64,000 nucleotides of DNA from Chromobotia macracanthus (taxonomy: Eukaryota > Chordata > Actinopteri > Cypriniformes > Botiidae): NCBI GenBank assembly GCA_036877525.1, contig JAZGTH010000114.1, forward strand, positions 498,501 through 562,500, written 5' to 3'. Numbering within the stretch: position 1 is the stretch's first letter; every line of letters starts with the position of its first letter. Below the pieces are notes generated by a model. That model searched no databases. It saw only the letters and a list, made by a program, of their open reading frames with translations, and was not told the origin of the DNA. Made by a program: the position numbers and the translations under genes. Positions 34,224 through 45,194 of the stretch are shown piece after piece.

Positions 34224-34504
34224 TGACAAGTAAACATACTCAAGGTAATGTTGTACTGTGAAACTACCTATTTAAAATATAGCTTATATAGAGTACATAT
34301 AGGCTATACAATTTTTTTTTTTTTTTTAAGATGGTGTTTGTGGGTGCTGGGAATTAAGACCATCAGATTGTGTGTGATTTTTGTAATTCATTATCACAGT
34401 AATGTAGCAATAACCATTTGCTATGGTTAGACTAAATTCTGTAATTATTGTAAAGCATTTTATTTAAACTTTTTTTTTTTTTACTTGTATAAAATAATTA
34501 TACA

Positions 34505-35130
34505 TTTCATGTGTTTTTTTTTTCTAACTTCTGCATACTTAACATCTTTAATCTCTTCTATATACATCTATTCTCTGGCGCTGCTGAATGTACAGAGAAC
34601 TATTCTTTGGCCTCCCGTTAAGTTGTTGCTATTGCAGATTGTGCAGTGTATGGAGAACATGTCACCAGAAATAAAAGCCTCTTCTGTGCACAACACTGAT
34701 CAGGGTCTGTCAGAATGTAAAGGAACATTGATTTGATGAAAAGCCTCTAAAATAATCATACAAACACTAAGTAACAGGCAAGTAATAATACGCTGCATTT
34801 TAAGATAAATTAGGTGCCATCACACTTCTATCTGGGTAGCTGGTTGAGGCAACCAAATACGGTTCAGTTACAGTTACTGGTTGAGGCAACCAAAGACAAT
34901 CAGTTACTGGAGAACAGATTTTTCACAAGAACGCATTTATTAAACAGTCTTTGGGTTGTCATTTGCACCAACTATTCTTTGCCAAAGATATCTGTATTTA
35001 TGGTCTAAAGGAACAATAAAGAAATATAATTACAACCATATTCTGAGAACCATTTTCACACTGACATAATCAAACATATGAAAATAAACACTGATTAAAC
35101 AATCAAGTCTGCATCCTTAACATTAATAAC
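34505..35130. repeat. Extra 0.63-kb segment in the left arm
   Basis: Absent between the equivalent positions of the right arm (about 62,040-62,090). It contains two spaced copies of 'CTGGTTGAGGCAACCAAA' near 34,842 and 34,880. Either another insertion here or a deletion in the right arm; the ends are not clear enough to decide. Confidence 0.5.
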
Positions 35131-35424
35131 AACCTAATCAATGCAAATAGTGATGATATAGTTGTGCAATGACACATTAACGTAAACATGTGTTACAGTA
35201 TAATAATACGGCGAATGCCAATGCTTATTAGCGTGTTTCTCTAGCAGCAAATTATGGCCGCTACGGTGCTCAGGACTCGCCGATGGAAACTGCAAACACT
35301 CGCGGAACATTAATAACATATACTAAATAAACACACATATAAATGTACTTATATCAAGGTATAAAACACATTATTTGGTGTTAGAGTTGGTGTTAGACGT
35401 GAGGCTTTATTGTCCATTTTTTCA

Positions 35425-35584
35425 ATATGCTGTAGTACGTTTCACATTACTGAGAATTTACACTGATCGCCGACCTAAAATACGTACAAATTCCGTGAGC
35501 TCAAGCTTGATCAAATGGCGTCTGTGGTGTACACAGTATATAATACATTTTAACTAACCTCTTACATATACATATACATAAACT
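35425..35584. other. Short unassigned spacer
   Basis: Between the left duplication arm and L2 copy 3. Nothing recognised. Confidence 0.4.
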
Positions 35585-36241
35585 GTCCTCGCCTTGTCCA
35601 AAAGGCAAAGGGGGAGGTGTTGCTGCACTTTATAGGAAAACTTTAACGTTACCTAGAGATCTGACTTCAGATACACCTCTTGAAGTAATGGTGCTCAATT
35701 AACTTCATCTGGGGTAAATAATAAGCAGTTTTGACAGTTATGTCATTACTACCGGCTACTGTCTATGGGCCACCAGGGTACAACACAGACGAAGAATTTG
35801 CTGACTTTTTATCAGAAGTAGTACTGGCCACAGATCAAGTCTTAATTGTTGGTTATTATAACATCCAACAATGAAAAGAACGCATTGGGGTTGGCTTTCA
35901 AAGACATTTGTCTCACACACTCACTGTCATAATCATACCTTAGATTTAATACTGTCCTATTGTGTAAATTTTTATGACATTAACATCCTGCAGCAAAGTG
36001 AAGACATTTCTGATCATTATTTGGTATCCTGTATAATACGTTTACCTATGGTTCCAAAATCAGCTCCTTGCTTCAAATACAGTAGAACAATAACGTCTGC
36101 CACTAAAGATTGTGTTATCAACAATCTACCTGAACTGTCTCAATTCCTTAGTGTAACAGATAGCTTTGAAAACCTTGACAGCGGAACAGAAAATGTTAAC
36201 TCCCTCTTTTCTAAAACCTTAGACAAAGTTGCTTCTTTATG

Positions 36242-36394
36242 GTTCTCCTGTAGCTCAGTGGTAGAGAATTGCGTTAGCAGCGCAAAAGGTTGTAGGTTTG
36301 ATTCCCAGGAAGTACATGTACTAAGAAAATGTATAACTTCAATGCATTGTAAGTCGCTTTGGATAAAAGCGTCTGCCAAGTGTGTAAATGTAAA
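36242..36394 (+). mobile_element. tRNA-derived SINE with L2-type tail
   Basis: A tRNA-like head has an A box 'TAGCTCAGTGGTAGAG' (36,251-36,266) and a B box 'GGTTTGATTCC' (36,295-36,305), which would act as an internal RNA polymerase III promoter. A short linker is followed by the shared 3' tail at 36,347-36,394. The tail type implies mobilisation by an L2-like LINE. It is inserted in the endonuclease-RT linker of L2 copy 3. Confidence 0.85.
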
Positions 36395-36492
36395 TTCCAG
36401 AATTTCTATCTCCCAGCCGTTTATTCACTGGGAAAACAGTGTAACACAGAATGAGTTAGTTACTCCAGCATATTCAACACTCCTCGTGCTTT

Positions 36493-36819
36493 TGGCACAC
36501 ACTAAAATAAAACACACATTTTTCACACTAAGATGTTGCCAACGTCTAGCACGTTTCTTAATATCAAATATATGCTGTTGCTCATGATATATCACATTTC
36601 ATAAACAATAACAGATATAATTACAGAGCTAACGATCACACAACTTACCGCTGGCTTTACACATATTAACTTACGTGACAGGTGGCACACACAGCATAGA
36701 GAATCTGCCAGCCAATAAGGAACTCTGTCAACCCTTTTACATCCAATAATTTTCCTGTGTGCTTATTTAAATCACTGTTAGCAAGTGGAGACCCACACAT
36801 GATGCATAACACTGTTACA
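36493..36819 (-). repeat. 3' LTR of gypsy family A
   Basis: Direct repeat of 42,131-42,440, sharing blocks such as 'TGTTGCCAACGTCTAGCA' and 'TGCTGTTGCTCATGATATAT' and ending 'AACACTGTTACA'. About 327 bp. The outer boundary near 36,493 is approximate. Differences between the two LTRs (roughly 8-10% by eye) imply an old insertion. Confidence 0.8.
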
Positions 36820-37522
36820 TTCTCCCCTTCTGAACTCCACTTGTAAGCTAAATTATCATGGCATAATACTCACTCACAATAACATTCAGGTACAAAGAAC
36901 ATCAGAATTTATAACATGTCTATATAAAACAGACACACCACACAATAATAAACCTATGGAATGCACAAATACAAATATCTCTTTCCTCAGAAAAAACTTG
37001 AGTATTCTAAGTTCATGGACTATTCTTACGAAAAATTAGAGGAAGAAGAGGTTAGCTATACCCCTCCAAACTCATAGGTTAACATGCCTGTTACATGTTT
37101 AGTACACTCAATCAACATATATGCATTCCTTTAAATCGCATCTTGGTACACTGACCAATACATACACAAATCCAAAAAAATAGAAACAGGGAAAAAAAAT
37201 ACATATACACATTTAAATCCACATAGGTGCATTAACCTGGTTGACTATCTTTAGTACTTTGTTTTATTGTTTCAATAAGCCTCACTACTGGTCTGATAAT
37301 TCTTGAAATCATCAATTGAAATCATCAAACCTCCAACATCACTTTTGAATTGAACCATCACAACTGTCACTGTCACTGTTGAATTGAATTTTGATTGAAC
37401 TGTCATGACAGTGACTACGTCACTTTGACAGTCAACAACTGACGACAGCCTGTTAAGTACAGTTACATTTAACAGTCCAACTCAGCCGATACTACACACT
37501 TGATCCATCAAGACTTCCCTGG

Positions 37523-38512
37523 CTACCAACATCTTCCAGCATCCTCCTTTTCAGAATCTCTTGAACATTCAAGCTCTGAGACCCATACCACAGTTCTCTC
37601 ATCATCTGCAGGCTGAGGTAAGTGCACTAGCCTTTGAGTTTCTTCACTGCCAACACACCCTTCCACACTCACAGGCCCCTCTGCAACATCATCAGGAAGA
37701 GGCAAACAATTTACCGGCATGATCAAATTTCGATGCACAATCTATACTTGGCCTGTGGAAGAATTCTCAATTTTGAATGTACTGGTCTCAGCATTTTTGT
37801 CAACTACAATATACAGATTGCTCTCCCAGCGATCGGACAGTTTTCACTTGCCCCGCTCTCCCTTGTTTGTCAACAAAACCCTGTCCCCAACATCGACCGG
37901 AGCACCCTTGAGCTTTCTGTTGTAAAGAGCAGTGTGTCTTTTTAGTTGTTTACCAGCAGTCATGCTCGCAATTGTCACTGCTTGTTTGAGATCTTTCAAT
38001 AAATCCATAACATACTCATCATAGTCAACAACATCATCACACAAGACTGACCCAAACACCGCATCGACAGGCAGTCTCGAGGTCCTCCCAAACATCAGTT
38101 GAAAAGGCACATATCCAGTGGTTTCATGGATTGTACAATTGTATGCAAATGTCAAGGATTTAAGCATTCGAGGCCACCTTTGTTTTGCTGCAGGGGGCAG
38201 CACTCTAATCATATTTCAGAGTGTCCTATTAAATATCTCCACCCCTCCATTGCCCATTGGATGGTTTGGAGTGGTGTGTGACTTTTCCACACCTGCAACA
38301 GACAATAACTCAGAAATCAATGCACTTTCAAAATTTGCTCCTTGATTGGAGTGAATGCGTTTGGGGAAACCGTATATACAAAAAAAGTTGTTCCATAACT
38401 GTTTAGCAACAGCTTTGGCTGACTGATTAGGTCAATGAAAAGCATGTGCTAACTTCATAAAATGATCAGTGACAACAAGGATGTCTACTGACTTATTCCT
38501 GCTGTCCTCAGC
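37523..38512 (-). pseudogene. Integrase of gypsy family A, broken
   Basis: Decayed core at 38,512-38,213 in shifting frames ('ILVVTDHF', 'HPMGNGGVE'). Then come an open frame 38,212-37,844 ('LTFAYNCTIHETTGYVPF', 'LYNRKLKGAPVDVGDRVLL') and the acidic C-terminal tail 37,738-37,523 ('MHRNLIMPVNCLPLPDD'). Integrase inserts the cDNA. Stops separate the pieces. Confidence 0.75.
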
Positions 38513-38839
38513 TTACCAAAAGTCGACACACACAAGCTCCAAGGGTTCAGATGTCACAATATTTTCAAGAGGGGCCCTAGCCTCTGGCTCAGGTGATTTA
38601 CCATAAATATATGTCAGTGGGTTGTTATCAGTCCATACTGTGAAGGGGCTACCCCTCAAATAGTGACTGAATTTGTCACATACAGCCCACTTTAATGCAA
38701 AAAATTCTAGCCGATGTGCTGCATATTTCGACTGGGCAAATGAAAGTGACTTGCTGGTAAAACAAACTGGCCTAGCTATATCCCCATTTTCAGGTATTTG
38801 CGAAAGTACAGCACCCAGACCACTACTGGAAGTGTCCAC
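38513..38839 (-). pseudogene. RNase H domain of gypsy family A
   Basis: 'DTSSSGLGAVLSQ', 'AAHRLEFFALKWAV' and 'VWTDNNPLTYI' are the conserved RNase H blocks with the catalytic Asp, Glu and Asp positions. The frame then jumps directly to 'SEPLELVCVDFW', which belongs to the integrase core. The tether and the zinc-binding N-terminus of integrase are deleted. Confidence 0.85.
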
Positions 38840-38938
38840 TGAAACTAAGAATGGCCTGTTGAAATCTGGATGAGCCAGTAAAACACAGTCAATAAGGGTC
38901 TGCTTAAGATGACTAAATGCCTGCCTACAATCATCAGT

Positions 38939-40080
38939 TTAATCCTCTGCAGTAAGCTTTCTTTTAATCATGGTCCTCTTACCCTTTTTACATCTCTGAC
39001 CCTTAGAGCCAGCAATCAGCTGGAACAGTGGCTTTGCAATTACTGAGCACTGTTCAATGAACTGCTGATAGTATACCACCATTCCAAGAAAAGAATGTAT
39101 CTTCTGTTGAGATGGGGCACCAGTCTTTTCATCCATAAGATCTGACTCTTTTATTTCAGTAATCACCTTGATTTTATCAGGGTCTGAGGCCACACCCGCC
39201 TCGCTGACCGCATGACCAAGGAACTTCACTGACCTCTGCATGAAATGACATTTCCTTGAAGCTAATTTTATGTTATGAGATTTCAGGTGCTCGAAAACCA
39301 ACTCCAATCTCCTTAAACCCAACTCCTTATTTGGAGCAAATACAAGAACGTCATCCAAGTAACAGAAGACTCAGGAAATTCTGATCTCCAAAAATCCCAA
39401 GCATCATTCTCATAAAAGTCGCCGGACTATTACAAAGTCCCTGAGGAAGACGGTTATACTCATATAACCCAACATGGGACGTGAAAGCAGTGTATTTAAG
39501 GTTTTCTGAATGTACTTCAACATTATAATAACCCGATGTAAGATCCATAGTGGAGAAAAAAACGCTTCCACTCAGCGCAGCTAAAGCATCAGCTTAATGT
39601 GTCAGTGGATGACTGATTAGGTGGAAGCCTCCTATATGGGAACCTAAATGGATGCTCATCACTCAGCCTTATCCGATGCACATAACCCTTAGCTTTGCCA
39701 CAGTCAAGTCTGTGTTTAGAGAAAATGCATTCATACTTTTCAATTAGATCAACAAGTTTTTCCTTCCATTCTGAAGACAACTGACAGGAGCTCAAATCAA
39801 TGTCTGCAAGCCCCAAGTACATTAACCTATCACAGTACTCATAGTCTTTCCTGGATACACCAGTATCAGACAAACTGCCAGCACTTGAATTGTCAGGAAA
39901 CTCTACATTGTTGGTATGTTGTCTAATTGCGCATGATAACCCTACATTTGTGGCACGTGTCAGAGTCAAAGTCTTCCAATGCCAAACATGGATAAATGTC
40001 AGCCAATTTGCATTACATCTGAGAGTAATGGGCACAGATGAGGGCACAGGCACCCAACAGGCACCCAACCATTGGCCCAC
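38939..40080 (-). pseudogene. Reverse transcriptase of gypsy family A, frameshifted
   Basis: Three frames: 40,080-39,589 contains the RT entry ('YECIFSKHRLDCGKAKG', 'PFRFPYRRLPP'); 39,548-39,351 contains 'MDLTSGYYNV' and 'RLPQGLCNSPATFMR'; 39,358-38,939 begins at the catalytic block 'DDVLVFA' and continues with 'VKFLGHAVSE' and the connection region 'FLGMVVYYQQFI'. The frameshift at about 39,351-39,358 splits the catalytic Y-x-D-D motif. The enzyme would copy element RNA to DNA; this copy cannot. Confidence 0.85.
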
Positions 40081-40811
40081 AGCGTCACCACTGTACGACC
40101 AATCAGGATATTTCGGGGTCTTGAGCGGGCTCTACATGGCTCTGCAATTATGGCATTGCCTGCTGACAAATTGTTCAGATTAGAGAGTTTTGCCCAAACT
40201 AAATGCTCCTTTAAGGGTTCAAGTGTTACTAAATTCTTCAGTTTAACTGTCCCAACCTTTTCAGGAACAACTGTGCCATTCCACCTTTCCACATTAGCCA
40301 GCAACTGAATAAGTTTGCTATCCTCAGAATTCTTATTCATAATGGACGTCATTCTTTTCATCAGTTCTCCCTGATTTTTCAACTCTTTGATCAGGTGTTT
40401 TATCACGTTGCTGCCAACAATGAGGTCATCGAATTGGCCATCAACAACTAAGGTTGGAACCTGAACAGTACACCCATAAACAGTCATGTTTATGTCACAC
40501 ATACCGATTTGTTTTGGTTTTGTTTTTGACCCACCACAGCCAACCAGTACTATATCAAATGGAGTCATGGAATCAGTCAAAGCAACACCTGCATCCTGTA
40601 ATTTGGACACAGTCACAGGGCTTACAGTGCAAGCCATAGATACACAATCAATCATACTTTTAACAGTCAATGTGTTTTCCAACAAAACGTCAGTATAAAA
40701 CAATCCGTCATGCATAGACAGTTTCTGTGTGTTTTGAACAATCACAGTCGTGTTCTGATCAATTTCCTCACGTACAGTCGAGTACAGTGATTCTAAATTA
40801 ACATAAAACAC
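39999..40811 (-). pseudogene. Retropepsin-like protease region of gypsy family A
   Basis: A 270-codon open frame. The expected Asp-Ser/Thr-Gly active site appears as 'MIDCVSMACTVS', so the residues after Asp are altered. A later 'FDDLIVGSNVI' matches the flap-to-C-terminal portion of such proteases. The frame overlaps the next one (RT, 40,080-39,589), indicating a frameshift near 40,000. Confidence 0.65.
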
Positions 40812-40940
40812 TTGGGGGGGGTTTCATCAGGCCCTGCATCTCCCTCCACCACATGTGGGCCGCTCAGTTTCCCTGCCGACCGGGGTAACATACTATCGAC
40901 AAAGTCCCGGCACACCCATCTGCAGCAACATCTGGGCACT

Positions 40941-41438
40941 CTAAATGTGTGTACTTAGGGGTAAAACATACAGAACAGAGCCCATTTGCTCGACAGTGGT
41001 AAAAGGTGGAATGGTTAAAGTCTCCACATACCTTACACGCCCCCTGTCCATCCCCTGTACTTTTGGGCCCCAGTCGAACAGGCTTTTCTCTTTTAGGGGC
41101 AAGGTAGCATAGAAATCAGCTAAGGGCATAGCTGAGTACACTGTATCACCGAAATGTTGCTTCAGGATGTCAAAAGTAGGTCCAGGGCCATTACTCTGGT
41201 CAGTTTTAGCATAATTGTGCATGGCTATTTTAATAACATCCGTTGCCCTTCCCATTAATGGGTTCAGAACTTCTTCAGCCTGACATTCTTGAGTGTACTC
41301 ACATTTACTCAAATATACTGACATCAGTTCCACCCATTCATATATTGTGCATTTATCAGAACCATCCCCACGATAGTATGCTGGCTCTTTAACATCGGAC
41401 TGTAATACCAGCTTCAAATTTTGCATTTCAGAGGGCAA
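40941..41438 (-). pseudogene. gag of gypsy family A
   Basis: A 165-codon open frame at the expected gag position, ending before a cysteine/histidine-rich stretch in another frame near 41,000-40,880. No catalytic role; gag builds the particle. Assigned mainly by position and by the linked pol. The N-terminus is weakly defined, with further open sequence towards 41,600. Confidence 0.6.
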
Positions 41439-42130
41439 ACTGCTGCCAGCATGCCCCGCTTTAGATCCTTCCCCACATCCTATTACTCATACATATCCAC
41501 AGGAATACCTCCATCTGCAGTGGAAGTCCTTAATTCACTCATTTCTGTCACATTAACCCCAGGTTGCACATTTGTTGGAGTGGAGTTTCCCCACAATTCT
41601 GATAAGCTGCACAGGGTGTGGAAGTTAGTGGGTATCCAGTAAGCCCTCTACCAACAGAAAATGTTACATAAGTCTGATACACCCCTCTCCCTCTGCCCAG
41701 ACCTGGTGTGGAGAACTTTTCCATGTCTCGTTACTCCAACTGAATCCAAAATAAAATAACTAACCCACTACAAGTATCCAACCTAGGAAATAGTTCCAAT
41801 AATGTTTAACAGTAACATTTTGAATAAATAATTTTTATAAAATATACTCAGTTCTGTGTTTATATATTTATTTGTAACAGTGTACGCAACCTCCTTGTTT
41901 ACACTTCCAAGCTCTGCCTCACATCGATATTTTGAACTTTGCTTTGCTAGTATTCCGAAGTCCTCTATGTATCAATGCTCAGACGCCCACCTCGTGCCAA
42001 TTCTCCAAAGTCCGCGGTGCACCAATGCTTCCACATCTGGAAGTTTCCGCCTCGTGCCAAAGCTGCGTTCTGACTGGCGTCGCACGTCACAGATGTACAC
42101 AGATGCTTAGAAGACCGATCACGGTGCCAG

Positions 42131-42440
42131 TGTAACCTAAAATAAAACACATTTTTCACACTCCAATGTTGCCAACGTCTAGCATGTTTCTTAATATCAA
42201 ATATATGCTGTTGCTCATGATATATCACACATTTCATAAACAATAACAGATATAATTACAGAGCTAACGATCACAACTTACCGCTGGCTGTACACATAAT
42301 AACTTACTGATGCGACAGGTGGCGCGCCAGCTAATAAGAAACTTTGTCAACCCTTTTACATCCAATAATTTTCTTCTGTGCTTATTTAAATCACTGTTAG
42401 CAAGTGGAGACACACATACACAATAGATAACACTGTTACA
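42131..42440 (-). repeat. 5' LTR of gypsy family A
   Basis: Partner of 36,493-36,819. The high-coordinate end 'CACTGTTACA' is followed directly by L2 linker sequence 'CATACCCATGCACTAAAAAG', which fixes this boundary. Confidence 0.8.
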
Positions 42441-44091
42441 CATACCCATGCACTAAAAAGAGCAACCCAGAAAATGGAACATAACTGGAAGCAAACAAAA
42501 CTGGAGGTATTCCATACAGCATGGAAGGAGAATGTTTCAAATTACAGAAAGGCCTTAAAAAGATCCAGATCTGCCTATTTTTCAAATCTTCTAGAAGACA
42601 ATAAACACAACCCTAGACATTTATTTGACACATTAACCAAAGATAAAGCATCATCTTCTTATGACAGTTGTCAATATCTTAGTAGTGATGTTTTTGACAT
42701 GCAATTGCCTGCAATACAATCACATTGGATGGTGCATCATAACGTGCCGTAAGAACAACTTCAGTCATTCTCTGCTATAAATAGGGATGAACTGTCAAAA
42801 ATAATTAAATAATCTAATTTAACAACATGTATGCTAGATCCTATACCTACCAGGTTGCTGAAAGAGATGCTTCCTGAAATTATAGTTACTCTACATAGTA
42901 TCATTAATCCATCATTGGTGTTAGGATATGTCCCAAAACTCTACAAACTGACTGTTATCAGAGCCCTTATTAAAAAAACCACAACTTGATCCCAGGGACC
43001 TAGTAAATTACAGACCTCAAATTTACCTTTTATTTAAAAAATAGTGAAAAAGGTGGTGTCTTCACAGATATTAAAAGAAAATGTATATGCAAGAATTTTC
43101 AGTCAGGATTCAGACCACACCATAGTACAGAGACTACTCTCATCAGAGTGACAAATTATCTGCCCTTGTCAGCCGTGTTACTTGACCTTAGCACAGCCTT
43201 TGACACTACTGACCACAGCATTCTACTAAATAGACTTGAAAATTACGTTGGCATAAATTTAACTGCACTGGCATGGTTTAAATCATATCTAACCGATTCC
43301 AGTTTGTTGCTGTGAGTTAAAAGGTGTCATACCGATCACAGGGCTCAGTGCTTGGGCCTCTACTTTTCACCCTGTACATGCTACCTCTAGGAGCAATTAT
43401 TAAGAGACATGGAGTTAGTTTTCACTGTTATGCTGATGATACTCAGTTGTACATTTCTTCAAGGCCTAACGAGATGCATATATTTACCAAATTAACAAAA
43501 TAATCGATATCAAAACTTGGATGGCTAGCAACTTTCTACCACTAAATTCAGACAAAACAGAAGTTTTACTTATTGGACAAAAATCTTCCACACAGAACAA
43601 CCCAGAACACATCTCAACCCAGAATCTCATTCTTGATGAATGTTCTATAAAGCCCGCTTCATTAGCCAAGACTCTGGGTGTTATTTTTGATAGCAATTTG
43701 TCCTTTGAACACCACATTTCCAATATTTGTAAAACTGTATTTTTCCATCTCAAAAATATATCAAAACTACGACACGTGTTCTCCAAGTCAGACACAGAAA
43801 AATTAATTAATGCATGCATGACATCAAGGCTTGATTATTGAAATGCCCTACTTGGTGGCTGCCCTGCAGGATTAATACAAAAACTCCAGCTGGTTCAGAA
43901 TGCAGAATCCCGAACAAGCTCCGGAAAATTTCAGTTTAATTATCCTTTTAAGTACCTGCTAGCTTATCAGGAGGGCAGATTCTTGATTTGAGAATGAGTT
44001 TAGAAGATTATTTTGTGAAACCGGATAGTAGTAAACACAGGAAAGTGAAAAATCGACAAAAACCAGACCGGTCGAGCCTGAACAAGCTAAT

Positions 44092-44784
44092 ATGGAGGCA
44101 TGCATCTCAGCCAACAAAACAGAGCCAAAATTGTTAATGGCAATGAAAAAGATGACAGAAAATATCATGTGTGCTATGGATACTAAAATTAGTACGGTCC
44201 TGGAAGCAATACATAACCAAACAGTCCAATTTCAAATGATGAGTCAACGAATTGGTGACGCAGAAGAGAGGATTGCTGCTGTTGAGACTCTGGCTTCATC
44301 TGTGGATGTAAAAACAGCAACCTTGGAGAAACAGTTGCAAGACTTGAAAGACCATATCAACAACCTGGAAAACCGTGGACACAGATGCAATGTTCGAGTT
44401 GTTGGACTGCTGGAAAGGACAGAGGGCTCAGACCCGGTTAAATTCCGAAATCAGGTCTGTGATCTTGAAGTTCCACAACTTCACAGATAAACAACGTGTT
44501 ATGGAGGCAGCATGACGCATGTGAGACAAATTGCAGAGAGTCTTATTCTTTAATGACTTCTCAGTGGCATTGATAAAGAAACGGAAGACATTTGATCAGG
44601 TGAAGGCATGGCTGAAGGAGAAAAAGGTTGATTATGCTCTTCTGTACCTGGCAATATTAAGGGTGATGATCGATGGAAAACCCAAGAAACTGAGAAGCCC
44701 AGGAGAAGCATCTGCTTTTGCGGGTGCTTTGTGCAGGTTTATCATCTATACGTGGGACATTATACTGATTTGCTACTCTTTATA
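44092..44784 (+). pseudogene. L1 ORF1 (RNA-binding protein), frameshifted
   Basis: Frame 44,092-44,490 holds a coiled coil (heptad-like 'RIGDAEERIAAVETLASSVD', residues about 45-85) and an RRM start 'NLENRGHRCNVRVVGLLE'. Frame 44,531-44,784 holds the C-terminal domain ('LFFNDFSVALIKKRKTF', 'YALLYLAILRVM', 'RSPGEASAF'). These are the ORF1p chaperone domains in the normal order. A short out-of-frame gap at 44,491-44,530 separates them. Confidence 0.75.
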
Positions 44785-45194
44785 ACAGAGTATATATTTT
44801 GTTTAACAGCCCCAAATTATGATGTTTTTCTTATTTGCAAGCATGCCTTGGATGGCTCGAATGGGTTAGGATTTAAATCTGTCTAAGGACAGGAGCACTT
44901 TGAAGTGGGATAGCCTCATTTTGTTTTCCTTTTTTGTTTGTTATGCAATTCATTCGAGGCTGTAGATGACCAGTTTAGGGATAAGAAGAAATTCCCTTGT
45001 AAGCTGAATAATGGGGATTACACCCAAGTTTGTTTGATAATGTTTGCTTGTTCATGTTTGTGGTATTTTTTTATTCTTTATCTTGGTTAGCTCAATAACC
45101 TGTTTAAGGATTGTAGTGCATACTGGTACAGAAATTGGTGGAACAATTGTGAAGTACAAAGCTCAAATATACCTGCATGTTATAAATTAATATT

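Larger units (their letters stand above)
31791..35424 (+). repeat. Left arm of a large inverted duplication
   Basis: Matches the reverse complement of 61,742-63,172 in four blocks: 31,791-32,050, 33,100-33,708, 34,224-34,504 and about 35,130-35,424. The blocks are separated by sequences absent from the other arm: a putative 1,049-bp LTR, a 515-bp solo LTR and a 0.63-kb segment. Identity looks roughly 85-90% by eye. No intact gene is in the arms. Either a dispersed repeat present twice or a local inverted duplication. Confidence 0.85.
36493..42440 (-). mobile_element. Nearly full-length Ty3/gypsy element (family A), inactive
   Basis: About 5.9 kb on the minus strand, in the order LTR, gag, protease, RT, RNase H, integrase, polypurine tract, LTR. 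The tract 'CAGAAGGGGAGAA' (minus strand) sits exactly next to the 3' LTR start 'TGTAACAGTG' at 36,819. Just inside the 5' LTR the minus strand reads 'CTGGCACCGTGATCGG', a possible primer binding site. The element lies inside L2 copy 3. Several frameshifts and one large deletion in pol make it non-autonomous. An exact target duplication was not found, possibly because the SINE-side flank is rearranged. Confidence 0.85.

Noticed and set aside
33782..34243. Three overlapping open frames
   Set aside because: They lie within the 515-bp solo LTR. The related LTR at 16,637 has equally meaningless frames.
36242..36315. tRNA gene
   Set aside because: A and B boxes are present, but the head is followed by a linker and an L2-type 3' tail, and the tRNA fold is imperfect. 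It is a SINE.
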